64,000 nt of DNA from Pararhodobacter oceanensis (GCF_003076755.1 NZ_QDKM01000002.1:62001-126000), one strand, 5' to 3'. Shown: positions 1-16,730, counted from the first letter of the stretch. Numbers and translations are program-made. Notes: generated by a model from the letters alone, not told the origin.

Positions 1-1
1 G

Positions 2-3000
2 ATGCACCGTTCGCCGGGCGTGTTCTTTGACCATGACAAGGGCAAGACCCACTCGTCGGGCAAGCTGTTGTTCCAGTGCCGCATTATCCCCTACCGCGGC
101 AGCTGGCTGGACTTTGAATTCGATCCCAAGGATCTGGTCTTCGCGCGCATCGACCGCCGCCGCAAACTGCCGGTGACGACGCTGCTCTATGCGCTTGGCA
201 TGGATCAGGAAGACATCGTCAGCGCCTATTACGACAAGGTCACCTACCGTCTGGAAAAGAACCGTGGCTGGGTCACCAAGTTCTTCCCCGAGCGTGTGCG
301 CGGCACCCGTCCGACGATGGATCTGGTCGATGCCGCAACTGGCGAAGTGATCCTTGAAGCTGGCGACAAAGCCACCCCGCGTCTGGTCAAAAAGTGGATC
401 GACGACGGCGAGATCACCGAACTGCTGGTGCCGTTTGAGCATATTCAGGGGCGTTTCGTCGCTGAAGACATGATCAACGAAGAGACCGGCGAAATCTGGG
501 TCGAGGCCGGTGACGAGCTCACCTGGGAACTCGACAAGGATGGCGAAGTCAAAGGCGGGTCGCTGAAAACCCTGCTCGATCAGGACATCACCGAGATTCA
601 GGTGCTGGACATCGACAACGTCAACGTCGGCCCCTACATCCGCAACACGCTGGCCACCGATAAGAACATGAACCGCGATCAGGCGCTCATGGATATCTAC
701 CGCGTGATGCGTCCGGGCGAGCCGCCCACCGTTGACGCCGCCTCGGCGCTGTTCGACACGCTGTTCTTCGACAGCGAGCGTTATGATCTCTCGGCCGTGG
801 GCCGGGTGAAAATGAACATGCGTCTGGCGCTTGATGCCCCCGACACCCAGCGCACCCTGCGCAAGGAAGACATCATTGAATGTATCCGCGCGCTGGTTGA
901 ACTGCGTGACGGCAAGGGCGAAATCGACGACATCGACCACCTCGGCAACCGCCGTGTGCGTTCGGTCGGCGAATTGATGGAAAACCAGTATCGTCTGGGC
1001 CTTCTGCGCATGGAGCGCGCAATCCGCGAGCGCATGTCCTCGGTCGATATCGACACGGTGATGCCGCAGGATCTGATCAACGCCAAACCCGCCGCAGCGG
1101 CAGTGCGTGAATTCTTCGGCTCGTCGCAGCTGTCGCAATTCATGGACCAAACCAACCCGCTCTCCGAGGTGACCCACAAGCGTCGTCTCTCGGCGCTTGG
1201 GCCGGGCGGTCTGACCCGTGAGCGTGCCGGTTTTGAGGTGCGCGACGTTCACCCGACCCACTATGGCCGGATGTGCCCGATTGAAACGCCGGAAGGTCAG
1301 AACATTGGTCTGATCAACTCGCTGGCCACCTATGCCCGCGTGAACAAATACGGCTTCATCGAGACCCCCTATCGCCGTGTGACCGACAGCACCGTTACCG
1401 ATGATGTCGAATATCTCTCGGCCACCGAAGAGCAGCGCCATGTCATCGCGCAGGCCAACGCCACGCTCGACGACGAGGGCAAATTCGTCAACGAGCTGGT
1501 TTCGACCCGCACCGCTGGCGAATACACGCTGAACCCGCGCGAGGCGGTCAACCTGATTGACGTGTCGCCGAAACAGCTGGTCTCGGTCGCCGCCTCGTTG
1601 ATCCCGTTCCTCGAGAACGACGACGCCAACCGCGCTCTGATGGGCTCGAACATGATGCGTCAGGCGGTGCCATTGCTGCAAAGCGATTCGCCGCTGGTCG
1701 GCACCGGTATCGAGGGTATCGTTGCCCGCGACTCGGGTGCGTCGATCATGGCCCGCCGTGCCGGTATCGTTGACCAAGTGGATGCGCAGCGTATCGTGGT
1801 GCGCGCCACCGAGATGCTGGAGCCGGGTGAGCCGGGCGTTGACATCTACCGTCTGCGCAAGTTCAAGCGTTCGAACCAGTCGTCCTGCATCAACCAGCGT
1901 CCGCTGGTGAAAGTCGGCGAAAAGGTGGTGCGTGACGAGGTCATCGCCGATGGTCCCTCGACCGATATGGGCGAACTGGCCGTGGGCCGGAACGTGGTCG
2001 TCGCGTTCATGCCGTGGAACGGCTACAACTACGAAGACTCGATCCTGATCTCCGAGCGTATCCTCAAGGATGACGTCTATACCTCGATCCATATCGAGGA
2101 ATACGAAGTCGCCGCGCGCGATACCAAGCTCGGGCCGGAAGAGATCACCCGCGACATTCCCAACGTCGGTGAAGAAGCGCTGCGCAACCTCGACGAGGCG
2201 GGCATCGTCTATATCGGCGCCGAAGTGCAGGCGGGCGATATTCTGGTCGGTAAGATCACCCCCAAGGGCGAAAGCCCGATGACGCCGGAAGAGAAACTTC
2301 TGCGCGCCATCTTCGGTGAGAAGGCGTCCGACGTGCGCGACACCTCGCTGCGCTTGCCGCCGGGTGCTTATGGCACCGTGGTCGAAGTGCGGGTGTTCAA
2401 CCGTCACGGCGTCGACAAAGACGAGCGTGCGCTGCAGATCGAGCGTGAAGAGATCGAGCGTCTGTCGCGTGACCGCGATGACGAGATGGCGATTCTTGAC
2501 CGCAACATCTACTCGCGTCTGCGCACCCTGATCCTCGGCAAAACCGCGGTCAAAGGCCCCAAAGGCGTGCGTCCGAACACCGAGATCACCGAAGAGCTGC
2601 TCGACGGGCAGTTGTCGCGTGGCCAGTGGTGGCAGTTGGCTCTGGCAGATGACGCCGAAGCACAGGAAGTCGAGGCGCTCAACGCCCTCTACGACCAGCA
2701 GAAACGCGCTCTGACCCACCGCTTCGACGATAAGGTCGAGAAGGTGCGCCGTGGCGACGATCTGCCGCCGGGTGTGATGAAGATGGTCAAAGTGTTCCTC
2801 GCGGTGAAGCGCAAGCTGCAGCCGGGCGACAAGATGGCCGGTCGTCACGGGAACAAGGGTGTGGTGTCGAAAGTGGTGCCCGAAGAGGACATGCCGTTCC
2901 TCGCCGATGGCACCACCGTCGACCTCGTGCTGAACCCCTTGGGCGTGCCCTCGCGGATGAACGTCGGGCAGATTCTCGAGACCCATATGGGTTGGGCGTT

Positions 3001-3679
3001 GCGCGGTCTGGGCATCCAGATCGACGAGGCGCTGCAAGAGTATCGCCGCTCGGGTGATCTGACGCCGGTGCGTGAGGCGATGCATCACGCGTATGGCGAT
3101 CTGGTCTATGAGGACGCTTTCGCCGGTATGGACGAAGACGAGTTGGTGGATTCTGCCAGCACCGTGACCCGCGGGGTGCCGATCGGCACGCCGGTGTTCA
3201 ACGGTGCCAAGGAAGCCGATGTCAATGACGCGCTGCGCCGCGCCGGGTTCAACGAATCCGGTCAGTCGGTGGTGTTCGATGGCCGCTCGGGCGAGAAATT
3301 CGCCCGTGAGGTCACCGTGGGTGTGAAATACATGCTCAAGCTGCACCACCTCGTTGACGACAAGCTCCACGCGCGTTCGACCGGGCCGTACAGCCTTGTG
3401 ACCCAGCAGCCGCTGGGTGGTAAGGCGCAGTTCGGTGGCCAGCGTCTCGGGGAAATGGAGGTCTGGGCCCTTGAGGCATACGGCGCCGCCTATACCCTGC
3501 AAGAGATGCTGACCGTGAAGTCGGATGACGTTGCAGGCCGGACCAAGGTCTACGAGTCGATCGTCAAGGGCGAAGACAGCTACGAGGCCGGCGTGCCGGA
3601 ATCCTTCAACGTGTTGGTGAAGGAAGTCCGCGGCCTCGGCCTGAATATGGAACTCCTGGACTCGGAGGAGGAGGGCTGA
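2..3679 (+). CDS. rpoB: RNA polymerase beta subunit (5'-truncated by window edge)
   Basis: Beta subunit of RNA polymerase, forming one side of the catalytic cleft. The visible part is 1225 residues. The open frame is already running at base 2 and the first Met lies inside the conserved [20 protein letters not shown] block, so roughly 150 N-terminal residues are outside the window (my estimate from family length). The rifampicin-binding segment at about 1111-1240 keeps the Asp, His and Ser positions ([23 protein letters not shown]) linked to sensitivity, with Thr where E. coli has Asn after DQ. The lysine-rich nucleotide-binding motif [12 protein letters not shown] is at about 2830. The stop is followed by a 99-bp gap with a REP palindrome, then rpoC. 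Confidence 0.98.
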   Translation: MHRSPGVFFDHDKGKTHSSGKLLFQCRIIPYRGSWLDFEFDPKDLVFARIDRRRKLPVTTLLYALGMDQEDIVSAYYDKVTYRLEKNRGWVTKFFPERVRGTRPTMDLVDAATGEVILEAGDKATPRLVKKWIDDGEITELLVPFEHIQGRFVAEDMINEETGEIWVEAGDELTWELDKDGEVKGGSLKTLLDQDITEIQVLDIDNVNVGPYIRNTLATDKNMNRDQALMDIYRVMRPGEPPTVDAASALFDTLFFDSERYDLSAVGRVKMNMRLALDAPDTQRTLRKEDIIECIRALVELRDGKGEIDDIDHLGNRRVRSVGELMENQYRLGLLRMERAIRERMSSVDIDTVMPQDLINAKPAAAAVREFFGSSQLSQFMDQTNPLSEVTHKRRLSALGPGGLTRERAGFEVRDVHPTHYGRMCPIETPEGQNIGLINSLATYARVNKYGFIETPYRRVTDSTVTDDVEYLSATEEQRHVIAQANATLDDEGKFVNELVSTRTAGEYTLNPREAVNLIDVSPKQLVSVAASLIPFLENDDANRALMGSNMMRQAVPLLQSDSPLVGTGIEGIVARDSGASIMARRAGIVDQVDAQRIVVRATEMLEPGEPGVDIYRLRKFKRSNQSSCINQRPLVKVGEKVVRDEVIADGPSTDMGELAVGRNVVVAFMPWNGYNYEDSILISERILKDDVYTSIHIEEYEVAARDTKLGPEEITRDIPNVGEEALRNLDEAGIVYIGAEVQAGDILVGKITPKGESPMTPEEKLLRAIFGEKASDVRDTSLRLPPGAYGTVVEVRVFNRHGVDKDERALQIEREEIERLSRDRDDEMAILDRNIYSRLRTLILGKTAVKGPKGVRPNTEITEELLDGQLSRGQWWQLALADDAEAQEVEALNALYDQQKRALTHRFDDKVEKVRRGDDLPPGVMKMVKVFLAVKRKLQPGDKMAGRHGNKGVVSKVVPEEDMPFLADGTTVDLVLNPLGVPSRMNVGQILETHMGWALRGLGIQIDEALQEYRRSGDLTPVREAMHHAYGDLVYEDAFAGMDEDELVDSASTVTRGVPIGTPVFNGAKEADVNDALRRAGFNESGQSVVFDGRSGEKFAREVTVGVKYMLKLHHLVDDKLHARSTGPYSLVTQQPLGGKAQFGGQRLGEMEVWALEAYGAAYTLQEMLTVKSDDVAGRTKVYESIVKGEDSYEAGVPESFNVLVKEVRGLGLNMELLDSEEEG

Positions 3680-3714
3680 CGCTGCGCCCGAACCACGCGC
3701 CCTCGGCAACAGCC

Positions 3715-3739
3715 GTAGGGTGCGTGGTCTCCACGCACC
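3715..3739 (+). repeat. REP-like palindrome with GTAG head (copy 1)
   Basis: GTAG (3715-3718) is followed by GGTGCGTGG, loop TCT, CCACGCACC: a perfect 9-bp stem. It lies in the rpoB-rpoC gap. It is one of nine copies in the window, all beside ribosomal-protein, elongation-factor or RNAP genes or their insertions. The head-plus-stem layout is that of REP elements mobilised by RAYT (TnpA-REP) enzymes; assignment to that class is inference. Confidence 0.85.
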
Positions 3740-3778
3740 GTACCCCCCCTTTGTCCGACGCCTTTCAAGGAATGTAGT

Positions 3779-8002
<4,224 letters not shown>

Positions 8003-8027
8003 GCCGCGCCGGACCTGACAAAAACCA

Positions 8028-8060
8028 GCCCCCCCGCAGAGCAATCTGCGGGGGGCTTTT
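8028..8060 (+). terminator. Intrinsic terminator after rpoC
   Basis: The stem CCCCCCGCAGA pairs with TCTGCGGGGGG around a GCAA tetraloop and is followed by TTTT. This ends the rpoBC operon, so rpsL needs its own promoter. Confidence 0.9.
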
Positions 8061-8166
8061 CATTCCGTCCTATGTGAGCCGGTGCTTGGGCCTATCGCAT
8101 ACTCGTGCCGTCACGCCGCTGGCGTCTGGGCTTCTGCGCCGCAGGCCGCAGGGCAGGGGGCACCAC

Positions 8167-9009
8167 CTACCCCCGCCAGATCGCCCGCACCTGTTCCGCG
8201 TCGATCCCGAAGTCACGGGCAAACTCGGCCTCCTGCGCCATGGTTAAGGGCTGTGTCTCCAACCCGATCCTATCGCCCGAGTCGTTATGATCATTGACCC
8301 CGCGCAGCCACATATTCTTGTCGGTCTTGGACAGCGTCGGCATATGCTGCCACGCCGTGTGATGGGTGAAATTCATCACCGACAGGCTCACATCCGACCG
8401 GAAGATAATCGCATAGGCCACGCCCAGATGCAGCTGGTTCGCCGGTTCCGCCGCCAGCCCCTCGGCACCGGCCCGCACATTGAACCCGCGCGTATAATCG
8501 AGCACCACATGGCGGCTGGCGCGAAAAAGCGGGTAATGCTGGCGCAGGGTCTTGCGGGTCTCGGCCACAAACCGCCGATTGATCGCATCGTCATCATCAA
8601 GCCGGAACTGCACCGAATAACAGCCCCTGCGGCGCACCGAATTGATCGCCTGTTTCATCACCATTCGGTGGTTGCCCGGCGGATGCGCCTGTATCACCAC
8701 CTGCGGAATATCCGCTGTCAGCGCCTCCAACTGCGCGCGGCGCTCTGGCGGGAAATCCTCGCTGATCACGATCAGAAAGGTGAAATCCTTATCGGTTTGC
8801 GCGCGCACCGAGGGCAGGGTGATCGCCTCGAACAGCCGGAACCGCTCGTCCAGCCGCGCGGGCGCATAGAGATAGGCGGCGCGCGCCTCGGGGCTCTCAT
8901 GCTCGCGTTTGAACCCGCCCAGAGCGTTATAGGAAAACCGGCAAATCCCGATCACCTGCGCCTTGGCGGCAGCGCGCCGCGCGGTAAACCGCCGTCTGAA
9001 AAATCCCAT
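8167..9009 (-). CDS. Putative rhamnosyltransferase-type glycosyltransferase
   Basis: 280-residue cytosolic protein resembling the 'putative rhamnosyl transferase' family common in Rhodobacterales. Features seen: an N-terminal basic stretch, [10 protein letters not shown] (24-33), [19 protein letters not shown] (54-72), and an acidic DxD-like motif RLDDDDAI (136-143) that would hold the metal and nucleotide sugar in a GT-A fold. The ATG at 9009 is the only good start near the conserved N-terminus. It lies antisense between the rpoC terminator and the str-operon promoter, so it is transcriptionally isolated from its neighbours. The sugar donor and acceptor cannot be read from the sequence; a role in capsule or LPS is plausible. 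Confidence 0.75.
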   Translation of the reverse strand: MGFFRRRFTARRAAAKAQVIGICRFSYNALGGFKREHESPEARAAYLYAPARLDERFRLFEAITLPSVRAQTDKDFTFLIVISEDFPPERRAQLEALTADIPQVVIQAHPPGNHRMVMKQAINSVRRRGCYSVQFRLDDDDAINRRFVAETRKTLRQHYPLFRASRHVVLDYTRGFNVRAGAEGLAAEPANQLHLGVAYAIIFRSDVSLSVMNFTHHTAWQHMPTLSKTDKNMWLRGVNDHNDSGDRIGLETQPLTMAQEAEFARDFGIDAEQVRAIWRG

Positions 9010-9404
9010 GCCGCGCGCCCTTCACTGCCTCGCGCCACCCTAGCCCTGGCCGCCGCGCTGTGGCAAGTTGCGCCCCGCCGCACCGGCCAAAGCCGCGCAT
9101 TCACCAACATGCCGTAACGTTCTGCGCATCCATGCCGCAGTGTGTTGACAAGGACGCCGAGTCTGACCTATACGGCGCCCACCCGATACGTGCATCACGT
9201 GCGAGTCGGGGCTTTGATACAGCAAGTGGTCATGATCCGGGCCTTCACGCCCCGATCCTCTGGAATTCCACCGCGGCGATTCCTTATTCGGGATCGCATG
9301 CGGTTTTGTGCTTTGCGGACGCGCTAGGCATACAGATACGAACTGCCCCCGGATACCCCTCTGACGAGTGGAGGTTGAACGGGCCGCAAGACAAGGCGAT
9401 CAAT
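9010..9404. other. Divergent intergenic region and rpsL leader
   Basis: This 395-bp gap separates the divergent glycosyltransferase and rpsL. It holds the str promoter (9145-9173) and a roughly 225-nt untranslated leader. The start of the leader can fold CCCGA...TCGGG around a CACGTG palindrome (about 9182-9210). No conserved reading frame is seen. A leader this long before a ribosomal operon could carry autoregulatory structure, but I do not recognise one. Confidence 0.6.
9145..9173 (+). promoter_or_regulatory. Sigma-70 type promoter of the str operon
   Basis: TTGACA (9145-9150), 17-bp spacer, CTATAC (9168-9173). The -35 box is a full consensus match. Transcription should start near 9180, giving the rpsL-rpsG-fusA message. 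It is the best promoter match in the window. Confidence 0.75.
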
Positions 9405-9776
9405 ATGCCGACGATCCAACAGCTGATCCGCAACCCGCGGCAGCCGCGAGTCAAACGCTCCAAGTCGATGCACCTGGAGAACTGCCCCCAAAAACGCGGC
9501 GTCTGTACGCGCGTTTACACCACGACGCCGAAAAAGCCGAACTCGGCTATGCGTAAGGTTGCCAAAGTGCGCCTGACCAACGGCTACGAAGTGATCAGCT
9601 ACATCCCCGGCGAGAAGCACAACCTGCAAGAGCACTCGGTTGTTCTGATCCGCGGTGGTCGAATCAAAGACCTTCCCGGTGTCCGTTACCACATCCTGCG
9701 CGGTGTGCTGGATACCCAAGGTGTTAAAGATCGTCGCCAGCGTCGTTCGAAATACGGCGCCAAGCGTCCGAAGTAA
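9405..9776 (+). CDS. rpsL: 30S ribosomal protein S12
   Basis: 123-residue S12, part of the decoding centre. The conserved loops [18 protein letters not shown] and [13 protein letters not shown] are intact, and the lysine in PKKPNSA that is mutated in streptomycin-resistant strains is wild type. The open frame extends upstream, but the ATG at 9405 has AAGG 8 nt before it and begins the conserved MPTIQQLIR. First gene of the str operon; rpsG follows 12 nt later. Confidence 0.99.
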   Translation: MPTIQQLIRNPRQPRVKRSKSMHLENCPQKRGVCTRVYTTTPKKPNSAMRKVAKVRLTNGYEVISYIPGEKHNLQEHSVVLIRGGRIKDLPGVRYHILRGVLDTQGVKDRRQRRSKYGAKRPK

Positions 9777-10259
<483 letters not shown>

Positions 10260-10269
10260 GGAGCGCAAC

Positions 10270-12393
10270 ATGACACGCGAATATTCGCTAGAGCGCTATC
10301 GTAACTTCGGGATCATGGCCCACATCGACGCCGGTAAGACGACGATGACCGAGCGGATTCTGTATTACACCGGCAAAAACCACAAAATGGGCGAGACGCA
10401 TGACGGCGCCTCGACCATGGACTGGATGGAGCAGGAAGCAGAGCGCGGGATCACGATTTCCTCGGCTGCGACCACCACCTCCTGGCAGCGGCAGTATGAT
10501 CCGAGCGCCGATGGCACCTCGGAAACCAAATACCGCTTCAACATCATCGATACCCCCGGCCACGTGGATTTCACCATTGAAGTCGAGCGTTCGCTGGCGG
10601 TTCTCGACGGCGCCGTGGCGCTGCTCGATGGTAACGCCGGTGTTGAGCCGCAGACCGAAACCGTCTGGCGTCAGGCCGACCGCTACAGCGTTCCGCGGTT
10701 GGTGTTCGTCAACAAGATGGACAAAATCGGCGCTGACTTCTTCAAATGCGTTGAGATGGTCAAAGACCGCACCGGCGGCACCCCGTGCCCGATCGCTCTG
10801 CCGATCGGTTCCGAGGATTCGCTGGAAGGCATCATTGACCTGATCACCATGGAAGAATGGGTCTGGAAGGGCGAAGATCTGGGCTCCTCCTGGGTGCACA
10901 ATCCGATCCGTCCCGAGCTGCAGGACTTGGCCGACAAATGGCGCGCCAATATGATCGAGTTGGCCGTCGAAATGGACGACGACGCGATGGAAGCCTACCT
11001 CGAAGGCCAAGAGCCCGATGAGGACACGCTGCGCAAGCTGATCCGCAAGGGCACGCTGTCGATGGCGTTCTTCCCGATGCTGGCCGGTTCGGCGTTCAAG
11101 AACAAGGGCGTGCAGCCCCTGCTCAACGCCGTGATCGACTTCCTGCCTGGTCCGAAAGACGTGCCGGTGCTGATGGGCTTCTCGCCTTCGGACGAAACCG
11201 AAGAGCGCAACATCCCGCGTCCGGCCGATGATGCCGAGCCGTTCTCGGCGCTGGCCTTCAAGATCATGAACGACCCCTTCGTCGGCTCGCTGACCTTTAC
11301 CCGGATTTACTCGGGCACCCTCAAAAAGGGTGACTCGATGCTGAACTCGACCAAAGGCAAGCGTGAGCGCGTCGGCCGTATGATGATCATGCACGCCGTC
11401 GACCGCGAAGAGATCGAAGAGGCATTCGCCGGCGATATTATCGCGCTGGCCGGCCTGAAGGAAACGACGACCGGTGACACCCTGTCCGACCCGAGCAAAC
11501 AGGTCGTGCTGGAAACCATGTCGTTCCCGGATCCGGTGATCGAAATCGCAGTCGAGCCGAAAACCAAGGCCGACCAGGAAAAGATGGGCATCGCGCTGGC
11601 ACGTTTGGCAGCCGAAGATCCGTCGTTCCGCGTGGAAACCGACTTCGAGTCGGGCCAGACGATCATGAAGGGGATGGGCGAGCTTCACCTCGACATTCTC
11701 GTTGACCGGATGAAGCGCGAGTTCAAGGTCGAAGCCAACATCGGTGCGCCGCAGGTTGCTTACCGTGAGACGATCAGCCACAAGGCCGAGATCGACTACA
11801 CGCATAAAAAGCAGACCGGTGGTACCGGCCAGTTCGCCCGCATCAAGCTGGTGATCGAGCCGACCGAGCCGGGCGAAGGTTACTCCTTCGAATCCAAGAT
11901 CGTTGGCGGTGCGGTGCCGAAAGAATACATCCCGGGTGTCGAAAAAGGCATCAAATCGGTGATGGATTCGGGTCCGCTGGCTGGCTTCCCGGTGATCGAC
12001 TTCAAAGTGACGTTGATCGACGGTGCCTTCCACGATGTGGACTCTTCGGTTCTGGCCTTTGAAATTGCCGCCCGCGCCGCGATGCGTGACGGTATGAAGA
12101 AGGCGGGCGCCAAGATGCTCGAGCCGATCATGAAGGTCGAAGTTGTGACGCCCGAGGAATACACCGGGTCGATCATCGGCGATCTGACCAGCCGTCGTGG
12201 CATGGTTCAGGGTCAGGACACCCGCGGCAATGCCAACGTGATCGACGCGATGGTGCCGCTGGCCAATATGTTCGGCTACATCAACAACCTGCGTTCGATG
12301 TCGTCGGGCCGGGCTGTGTTCTCGATGCAGTTCGACCATTACGACGCTGTGCCGCAGAACATCTCGGACGAGATCCAGAAGAAATTCGCATAA
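10270..12393 (+). CDS. fusA: Elongation factor G
   Basis: 707-residue translocase GTPase. G1 is [16 protein letters not shown]3 is DTPGHVDF and G4 is NKMDK. Domains II-V follow to the C-terminal motif [13 protein letters not shown]. Length is normal. AAGGAGCGCAAC precedes the ATG, 10 nt after rpsG. A back-to-back pair of REP palindromes lies between this gene and tuf. Confidence 0.99.
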   Translation: MTREYSLERYRNFGIMAHIDAGKTTMTERILYYTGKNHKMGETHDGASTMDWMEQEAERGITISSAATTTSWQRQYDPSADGTSETKYRFNIIDTPGHVDFTIEVERSLAVLDGAVALLDGNAGVEPQTETVWRQADRYSVPRLVFVNKMDKIGADFFKCVEMVKDRTGGTPCPIALPIGSEDSLEGIIDLITMEEWVWKGEDLGSSWVHNPIRPELQDLADKWRANMIELAVEMDDDAMEAYLEGQEPDEDTLRKLIRKGTLSMAFFPMLAGSAFKNKGVQPLLNAVIDFLPGPKDVPVLMGFSPSDETEERNIPRPADDAEPFSALAFKIMNDPFVGSLTFTRIYSGTLKKGDSMLNSTKGKRERVGRMMIMHAVDREEIEEAFAGDIIALAGLKETTTGDTLSDPSKQVVLETMSFPDPVIEIAVEPKTKADQEKMGIALARLAAEDPSFRVETDFESGQTIMKGMGELHLDILVDRMKREFKVEANIGAPQVAYRETISHKAEIDYTHKKQTGGTGQFARIKLVIEPTEPGEGYSFESKIVGGAVPKEYIPGVEKGIKSVMDSGPLAGFPVIDFKVTLIDGAFHDVDSSVLAFEIAARAAMRDGMKKAGAKMLEPIMKVEVVTPEEYTGSIIGDLTSRRGMVQGQDTRGNANVIDAMVPLANMFGYINNLRSMSSGRAVFSMQFDHYDAVPQNISDEIQKKFA

Positions 12394-12397
12394 CGGC

Positions 12398-12423
12398 GGT
12401 GCGTGGGAAACCACGCACCCTAC
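12398..12423 (-). repeat. REP-like palindrome (copy 2, reverse)
   Basis: GGTGCGTGG, loop GAAA, CCACGCACC, then CTAC (GTAG on the other strand). It pairs head-to-head with copy 3 in the fusA-tuf gap, a BIME-like arrangement. Confidence 0.85.
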
Positions 12424-12431
12424 CAACCCCC

Positions 12432-12455
12432 GTAGGGTGCGTGATTGCACGCACC
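12432..12455 (+). repeat. REP-like palindrome (copy 3, forward)
   Basis: GTAG, GGTGCGTG, loop ATTG, CACGCACC with a perfect 8-bp stem. Its GTAG head faces copy 2 across 8 bp. It lies 27 bp upstream of tuf. Confidence 0.85.
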
Positions 12456-12482
12456 GTCACTTGAAAAAACAGGAGCCACACC

Positions 12483-13658
<1,176 letters not shown>

Positions 13659-13710
13659 TTGGGGCTGGCGGGGCCGCTTAGGTCCCGCCGCGCTTCCAGA
13701 GGAAAGAGAA

Positions 13711-14019
13711 ATGTCAGGTCAGACTATCCGCATCCGGCTTAAGGCCTTCGATTACCGCGTGTTGGATTCCAGCACCGCGGAAATCGTCTCCACGGCCAAG
13801 CGTACCGGCGCTAATGTTCGCGGGCCGATTCCGTTGCCCAACCGTATTGAGAAGTTCACGGTTCTCCGTGGTCCGCACATCGACAAGAAGTCGCGCGACC
13901 AGTGGGAAATCCGCACGCATAAGCGTCTTCTCGACATCATCGACCCAACCCCGCAGACCGTAGACGCGCTGATGAAGCTCGATCTGGCTGCCGGTGTTGA
14001 CGTCGAGATCAAAGTTTAA
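13711..14019 (+). CDS. rpsJ: 30S ribosomal protein S10
   Basis: 102-residue S10, also the NusB partner in antitermination. The start is [15 protein letters not shown]. The open frame extends upstream without homology, and AGAGGAAAG supports the ATG at 13711. First gene of the S10 operon, followed 12 nt later by rplC. Confidence 0.99.
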   Translation: MSGQTIRIRLKAFDYRVLDSSTAEIVSTAKRTGANVRGPIPLPNRIEKFTVLRGPHIDKKSRDQWEIRTHKRLLDIIDPTPQTVDALMKLDLAAGVDVEIKV

Positions 14020-14031
14020 GGAGCCAATCAC

Positions 14032-14751
14032 ATGCGCTCTGGAGTGATTGCAAAAAAGCTGGGCATGACCCGGCTGTTCATGGAGGACGGACGCCAGATC
14101 CCGGTGACCGTTCTGCAACTCGATGGTCTGCAAGTGGTCGCACAGCGCACCGCCGAGACCGATGGTTACACCGCTGTCCAACTCGGCGCCGGTGCAGCAA
14201 AAGCCAAGCGAGTGACCGCGCCGATGCGTGGCTATTTCGCCAAGGCCAATGTTGCCCCCAAGCGCAAGCTTACCGAGTTCCGCGTCAGCCCCGAGAACCT
14301 GATCGAAGTCGGCGCCGAGATTTCGGCCGACCACTATCTGCCCGGGCAGTATGTGGACATTGCCGGCACCTCGATCGGTAAAGGTTTTGCGGGCGTGATG
14401 AAGCGGCACAACTTCCGGGGTCTGGAAATGACCCACGGTGTGTCGATCAGCCACCGTTCGCACGGCTCGACGGGCCAGTGTCAGGATCCTGGCCGCGTGT
14501 TCAAGGGCAAGAAAATGGCCGGTCACATGGGCGCTGTCCGTGTCACCACGCAGAACCTTGAGGTTGTCCGCTGTGACGCCGACCGTGGCCTGATCATGGT
14601 CAAGGGCGCCGTGCCGGGTTCCAAAGGTGGCTGGGTCACGATCAAGGATGCCGTCAAGAAGCCTGCTCATGCCGATGCGCCGCGTCCCGCTGCGTTGAAA
14701 GCTGCCGCTGGCGCCGAGGCTGCACCTGCTGCTGAAGGAGCTCAAGAATGA
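14032..14751 (+). CDS. rplC: 50S ribosomal protein L3
   Basis: 239-residue L3, an early-assembly protein reaching the peptidyl-transferase centre. Conserved core [20 protein letters not shown] is present. An Ala/Pro-rich C-terminal tail of about 25 residues ([20 protein letters not shown]) extends past the core, as often seen in alphaproteobacteria. The stop overlaps the rplD start by 4 nt (ATGA). Confidence 0.98.
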   Translation: MRSGVIAKKLGMTRLFMEDGRQIPVTVLQLDGLQVVAQRTAETDGYTAVQLGAGAAKAKRVTAPMRGYFAKANVAPKRKLTEFRVSPENLIEVGAEISADHYLPGQYVDIAGTSIGKGFAGVMKRHNFRGLEMTHGVSISHRSHGSTGQCQDPGRVFKGKKMAGHMGAVRVTTQNLEVVRCDADRGLIMVKGAVPGSKGGWVTIKDAVKKPAHADAPRPAALKAAAGAEAAPAAEGAQE

Positions 14752-15368
14752 AAACCGAAGTGATCAAACTCGACGCTGGCAAAGCCGGTGAACTCGAGCT
14801 GAACGAAGCGATCTTCGGGCTTGAGCCGCGCGCCGACATCCTGCACCGCGTGGTGCGCTGGCAGCGCGCCCGCGCGCAGGCTGGCACGCATTCGACGCTG
14901 GGCCGTTCGGAAGTGTCCTATTCGACCAAGAAGATCTATCGCCAGAAGGGCACCGGCGGCGCACGCCACGGCGCTCGCAGCGCGCCGATCTTCCGTTCGG
15001 GCGGTATCTACAAGGGCCCGGTCTCGCGCAGCCATGCGTTCGACCTGCCCAAGAAGGTCCGCAAGCTCGGTCTGAAGCTGGCGCTCTCGGCCAAGGCTGC
15101 CGCTGGCAAGCTGGTGATCCTGGACTCGACCGAACTGGCCGAAGCCAAGACCGCACTGCTGGCCAAAGCGGTCAATGATCTGGGCTGGAAGAAGGTCCTG
15201 GTCATCGACGGTGCCGAGGTCAACGCGAACTTCGCCGCCGCCGCCCGTAACCTTGATGGTGTGGATATCCTGCCGTCGATGGGCGCAAACGTCTATGACA
15301 TCCTCAAGCGCGACACTCTGGTGATCACGCGGGCGGGTGTCGAAGCTCTGGAGGCTCGTCTGGCATGA
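14748..15368 (+). CDS. rplD: 50S ribosomal protein L4
   Basis: 206-residue L4, lining the exit tunnel. The tunnel-loop motif [21 protein letters not shown] is intact, with the lysine altered in macrolide resistance wild type. In E. coli L4 represses the S10 operon through the leader; whether that holds here cannot be seen. It is coupled by ATGA overlaps to rplC and rplW. Confidence 0.98.
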   Translation: MKTEVIKLDAGKAGELELNEAIFGLEPRADILHRVVRWQRARAQAGTHSTLGRSEVSYSTKKIYRQKGTGGARHGARSAPIFRSGGIYKGPVSRSHAFDLPKKVRKLGLKLALSAKAAAGKLVILDSTELAEAKTALLAKAVNDLGWKKVLVIDGAEVNANFAAAARNLDGVDILPSMGANVYDILKRDTLVITRAGVEALEARLA

Positions 15369-15661
15369 GCGCGAAAGCACAACATTACGACGTGATCCGC
15401 AAGCCGGTGATCACCGAGAAAGCCACCATGGCCTCCGAGGCCAATGCGGTGGTGTTCGAAGTGGCCATCGAGTCGACCAAGCCGCAGATCAAGGAGTCCG
15501 TCGAGGCTCTGTTCGGCGTCAAGGTCAAAGCGGTGAACACGACGATCACCAAGGGCAAGCAGAAGCGGTTCCGCGGCATGCTTGGCCGCCGCAAGGACGT
15601 CAAAAAGGCCTATGTGACCCTCGAAGAGGGCAACGCCATCGACGTCTCGACCGGCCTGTAA
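15365..15661 (+). CDS. rplW: 50S ribosomal protein L23
   Basis: 98-residue L23 at the tunnel exit, docking site for SRP and trigger factor. [22 protein letters not shown] and the basic [19 protein letters not shown] loop are typical. Overlaps rplD by 4 nt. Unlike the usual rplW-rplB junction, a strong terminator follows 26 nt downstream. Confidence 0.98.
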   Translation: MSAKAQHYDVIRKPVITEKATMASEANAVVFEVAIESTKPQIKESVEALFGVKVKAVNTTITKGKQKRFRGMLGRRKDVKKAYVTLEEGNAIDVSTGL

Positions 15662-15687
15662 TTGGTCTTACTGTTTTGAAAATGAAC

Positions 15688-15716
15688 CCCGGCCGTTTGC
15701 GGCCGGGTTTTTTTTT
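15688..15716 (+). terminator. Intrinsic terminator inside the S10 operon, after rplW
   Basis: CCCGGCCG, loop TTTG, CGGCCGGG, then nine T (15708-15716). A textbook structure that should stop rpsJ-rplC-rplD-rplW transcription before rplB. Confidence 0.92.
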
Positions 15717-15806
15717 GAGGTAAGTTCGTGAAATTATTGGGAGCTCGACAGACGCCGAGGGATAAGTGATTATTGCTTTTGAGTTTTTCGGTTGAAAGTA
15801 TCACGA

Positions 15807-16244
15807 ATGAGAAAAACAATTCTAACACTCGCGTTGGCTGTGTCGTTTTTTGGCGGCCCCTTGGAGGCAAGTTGGATTTCGCCGGAACTCCGAGAGAGGC
15901 CCGCGCTTGATATTTCGATCAGATTGGCCGACGAAGCCGTAGATCGTTGTTGGGTTCGGACTGACAGCGCTCGTAGTTGGGCGGATAGACGCCTCCGCGG
16001 CATCGGTTATCAAATTTACGATTCATCGGTTCCGAGGTTGCCTTACTTGCTTATTTTAGTGAATGCGCGAAGATTAGATAATAGATGTGTAGGAAGTGTG
16101 TCAGTCTCGCTGCGGCAGGATATCGTCTACGATGGACGGCGCGTCTCGGTGATTATGGCAGAGGTGTCTGGTTTTGCTGTAGAGGAAGGAAATTTGAACC
16201 AGTTCGTTCTGGATGCAATTGAGCGTTTCGCACGGCTACACTAA
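15807..16244 (+). CDS. Low-GC secreted hypothetical protein
   Basis: 145-residue protein of unknown family. The N-terminus MRKTILTLALAVSFFGGPLEA is a clear Sec signal peptide with AxA-like cleavage before SW. Two cysteines remain in the mature part (DRCWVR, NRCVGS), possibly a disulfide. The start could be a TTG five codons earlier, but the ATG at 15807 gives the better signal peptide. Base composition and codon use are far more AT-rich than the flanking ribosomal genes, which suggests transfer. It stands alone between the rplW terminator and a GC-rich repeat array. Confidence 0.65.
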   Translation: MRKTILTLALAVSFFGGPLEASWISPELRERPALDISIRLADEAVDRCWVRTDSARSWADRRLRGIGYQIYDSSVPRLPYLLILVNARRLDNRCVGSVSVSLRQDIVYDGRRVSVIMAEVSGFAVEEGNLNQFVLDAIERFARLH

Positions 16245-16353
16245 AACAAGTAGTTTTCATCTCATTCGATAGTTCATCGGCGTTGTCAGTTGCAACGATG
16301 GTGTTCTCGCTTTCAAAGCAGTTTTCACGATTCGCCGACCACCTAATCACCCC

Positions 16354-16443
16354 TTCCGCCCGGCTTGCCGGGCAGCGCCCGTCCGCCCCCTCGGGCGGGC
16401 GCTCCGCTTCCGCCCGCGGCCGGGCGCCGCCCTCTATCTGGCG
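16354..16443 (+). repeat. Multi-hairpin repeat family A, unit A1
   Basis: About 90 bp of conserved GC-rich sequence. The first hairpin is GCCCGGCTTGCCGGGC. A larger GCGCCC...GGGCGC hairpin follows, then CCGCCCGCGGCCGGGCG, ending CTCTATCTGGCG. Units start every ~140-145 bp, with a poorly conserved ~53-bp segment between conserved blocks. Confidence 0.85.
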
Positions 16444-16498
16444 CTGAGCAACCGTCGAGAGCACTCTCATCGTTTTTTCGCACCGCCCTGATCCACCC

Positions 16499-16588
16499 TC
16501 CCGCCCGGCTTGCCGGGCAGCGCCCGTCCGCACCCTCGGGCGGGTGTTCCACCCCGCCCGCGGCCGGGTGCTGCCCTCTGTTTGGCGT
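16499..16588 (+). repeat. Multi-hairpin repeat family A, unit A2
   Basis: Same architecture as A1, starting 145 bp after it and ending CTCTGTTTGGCG. The central block reads GTGTTCCACC where A1 has GCTCCGCTTC. Confidence 0.85.
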
Positions 16589-16640
16589 CATACCAGCGCC
16601 GATTGATTCATGTCACCAAAGCGTGCCGCTCTGAACACCC

Positions 16641-16730
16641 CTCCCGCCCGGCAACGCCGGGCAGCGCCCGACCGCCCCCACGGGCGGGTGTTCCACCCAC
16701 CCGCGGTCGGGTGCTGCCCTATGTTTCGCG
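16641..16730 (+). repeat. Multi-hairpin repeat family A, unit A3
   Basis: Same architecture, 142 bp after A2. In the first hairpin the loop side changed in both arms (GCCCGGCAACGCCGGGC), so the fold is kept. A degenerate fourth copy near 16786-16820 keeps both ends (TTCCGCCCG and GGGCGCCGCTCCTCTGTTC) but has lost the middle. Confidence 0.82.

Noticed and set aside
10288-12450. 720-aa open frame on the minus strand opposite fusA
   Set aside because: His/Arg/Asp-rich shadow of a GC-rich, highly biased gene; no family features or ribosome site.
13667-13689. Terminator between tuf and rpsJ
   Set aside because: There is a GC hairpin (GGCGGGGCC/GGTCCCGCC) but no T-tract, and rpsJ follows closely, so it is more likely an RNA structure than a terminator.
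16354-16730. CRISPR-like or attC-like array
   Set aside because: Spacing is regular, but the conserved block is ~90 bp, only three per array, the variable segments are themselves partly similar near their right ends, and no cas or integrase gene is near.
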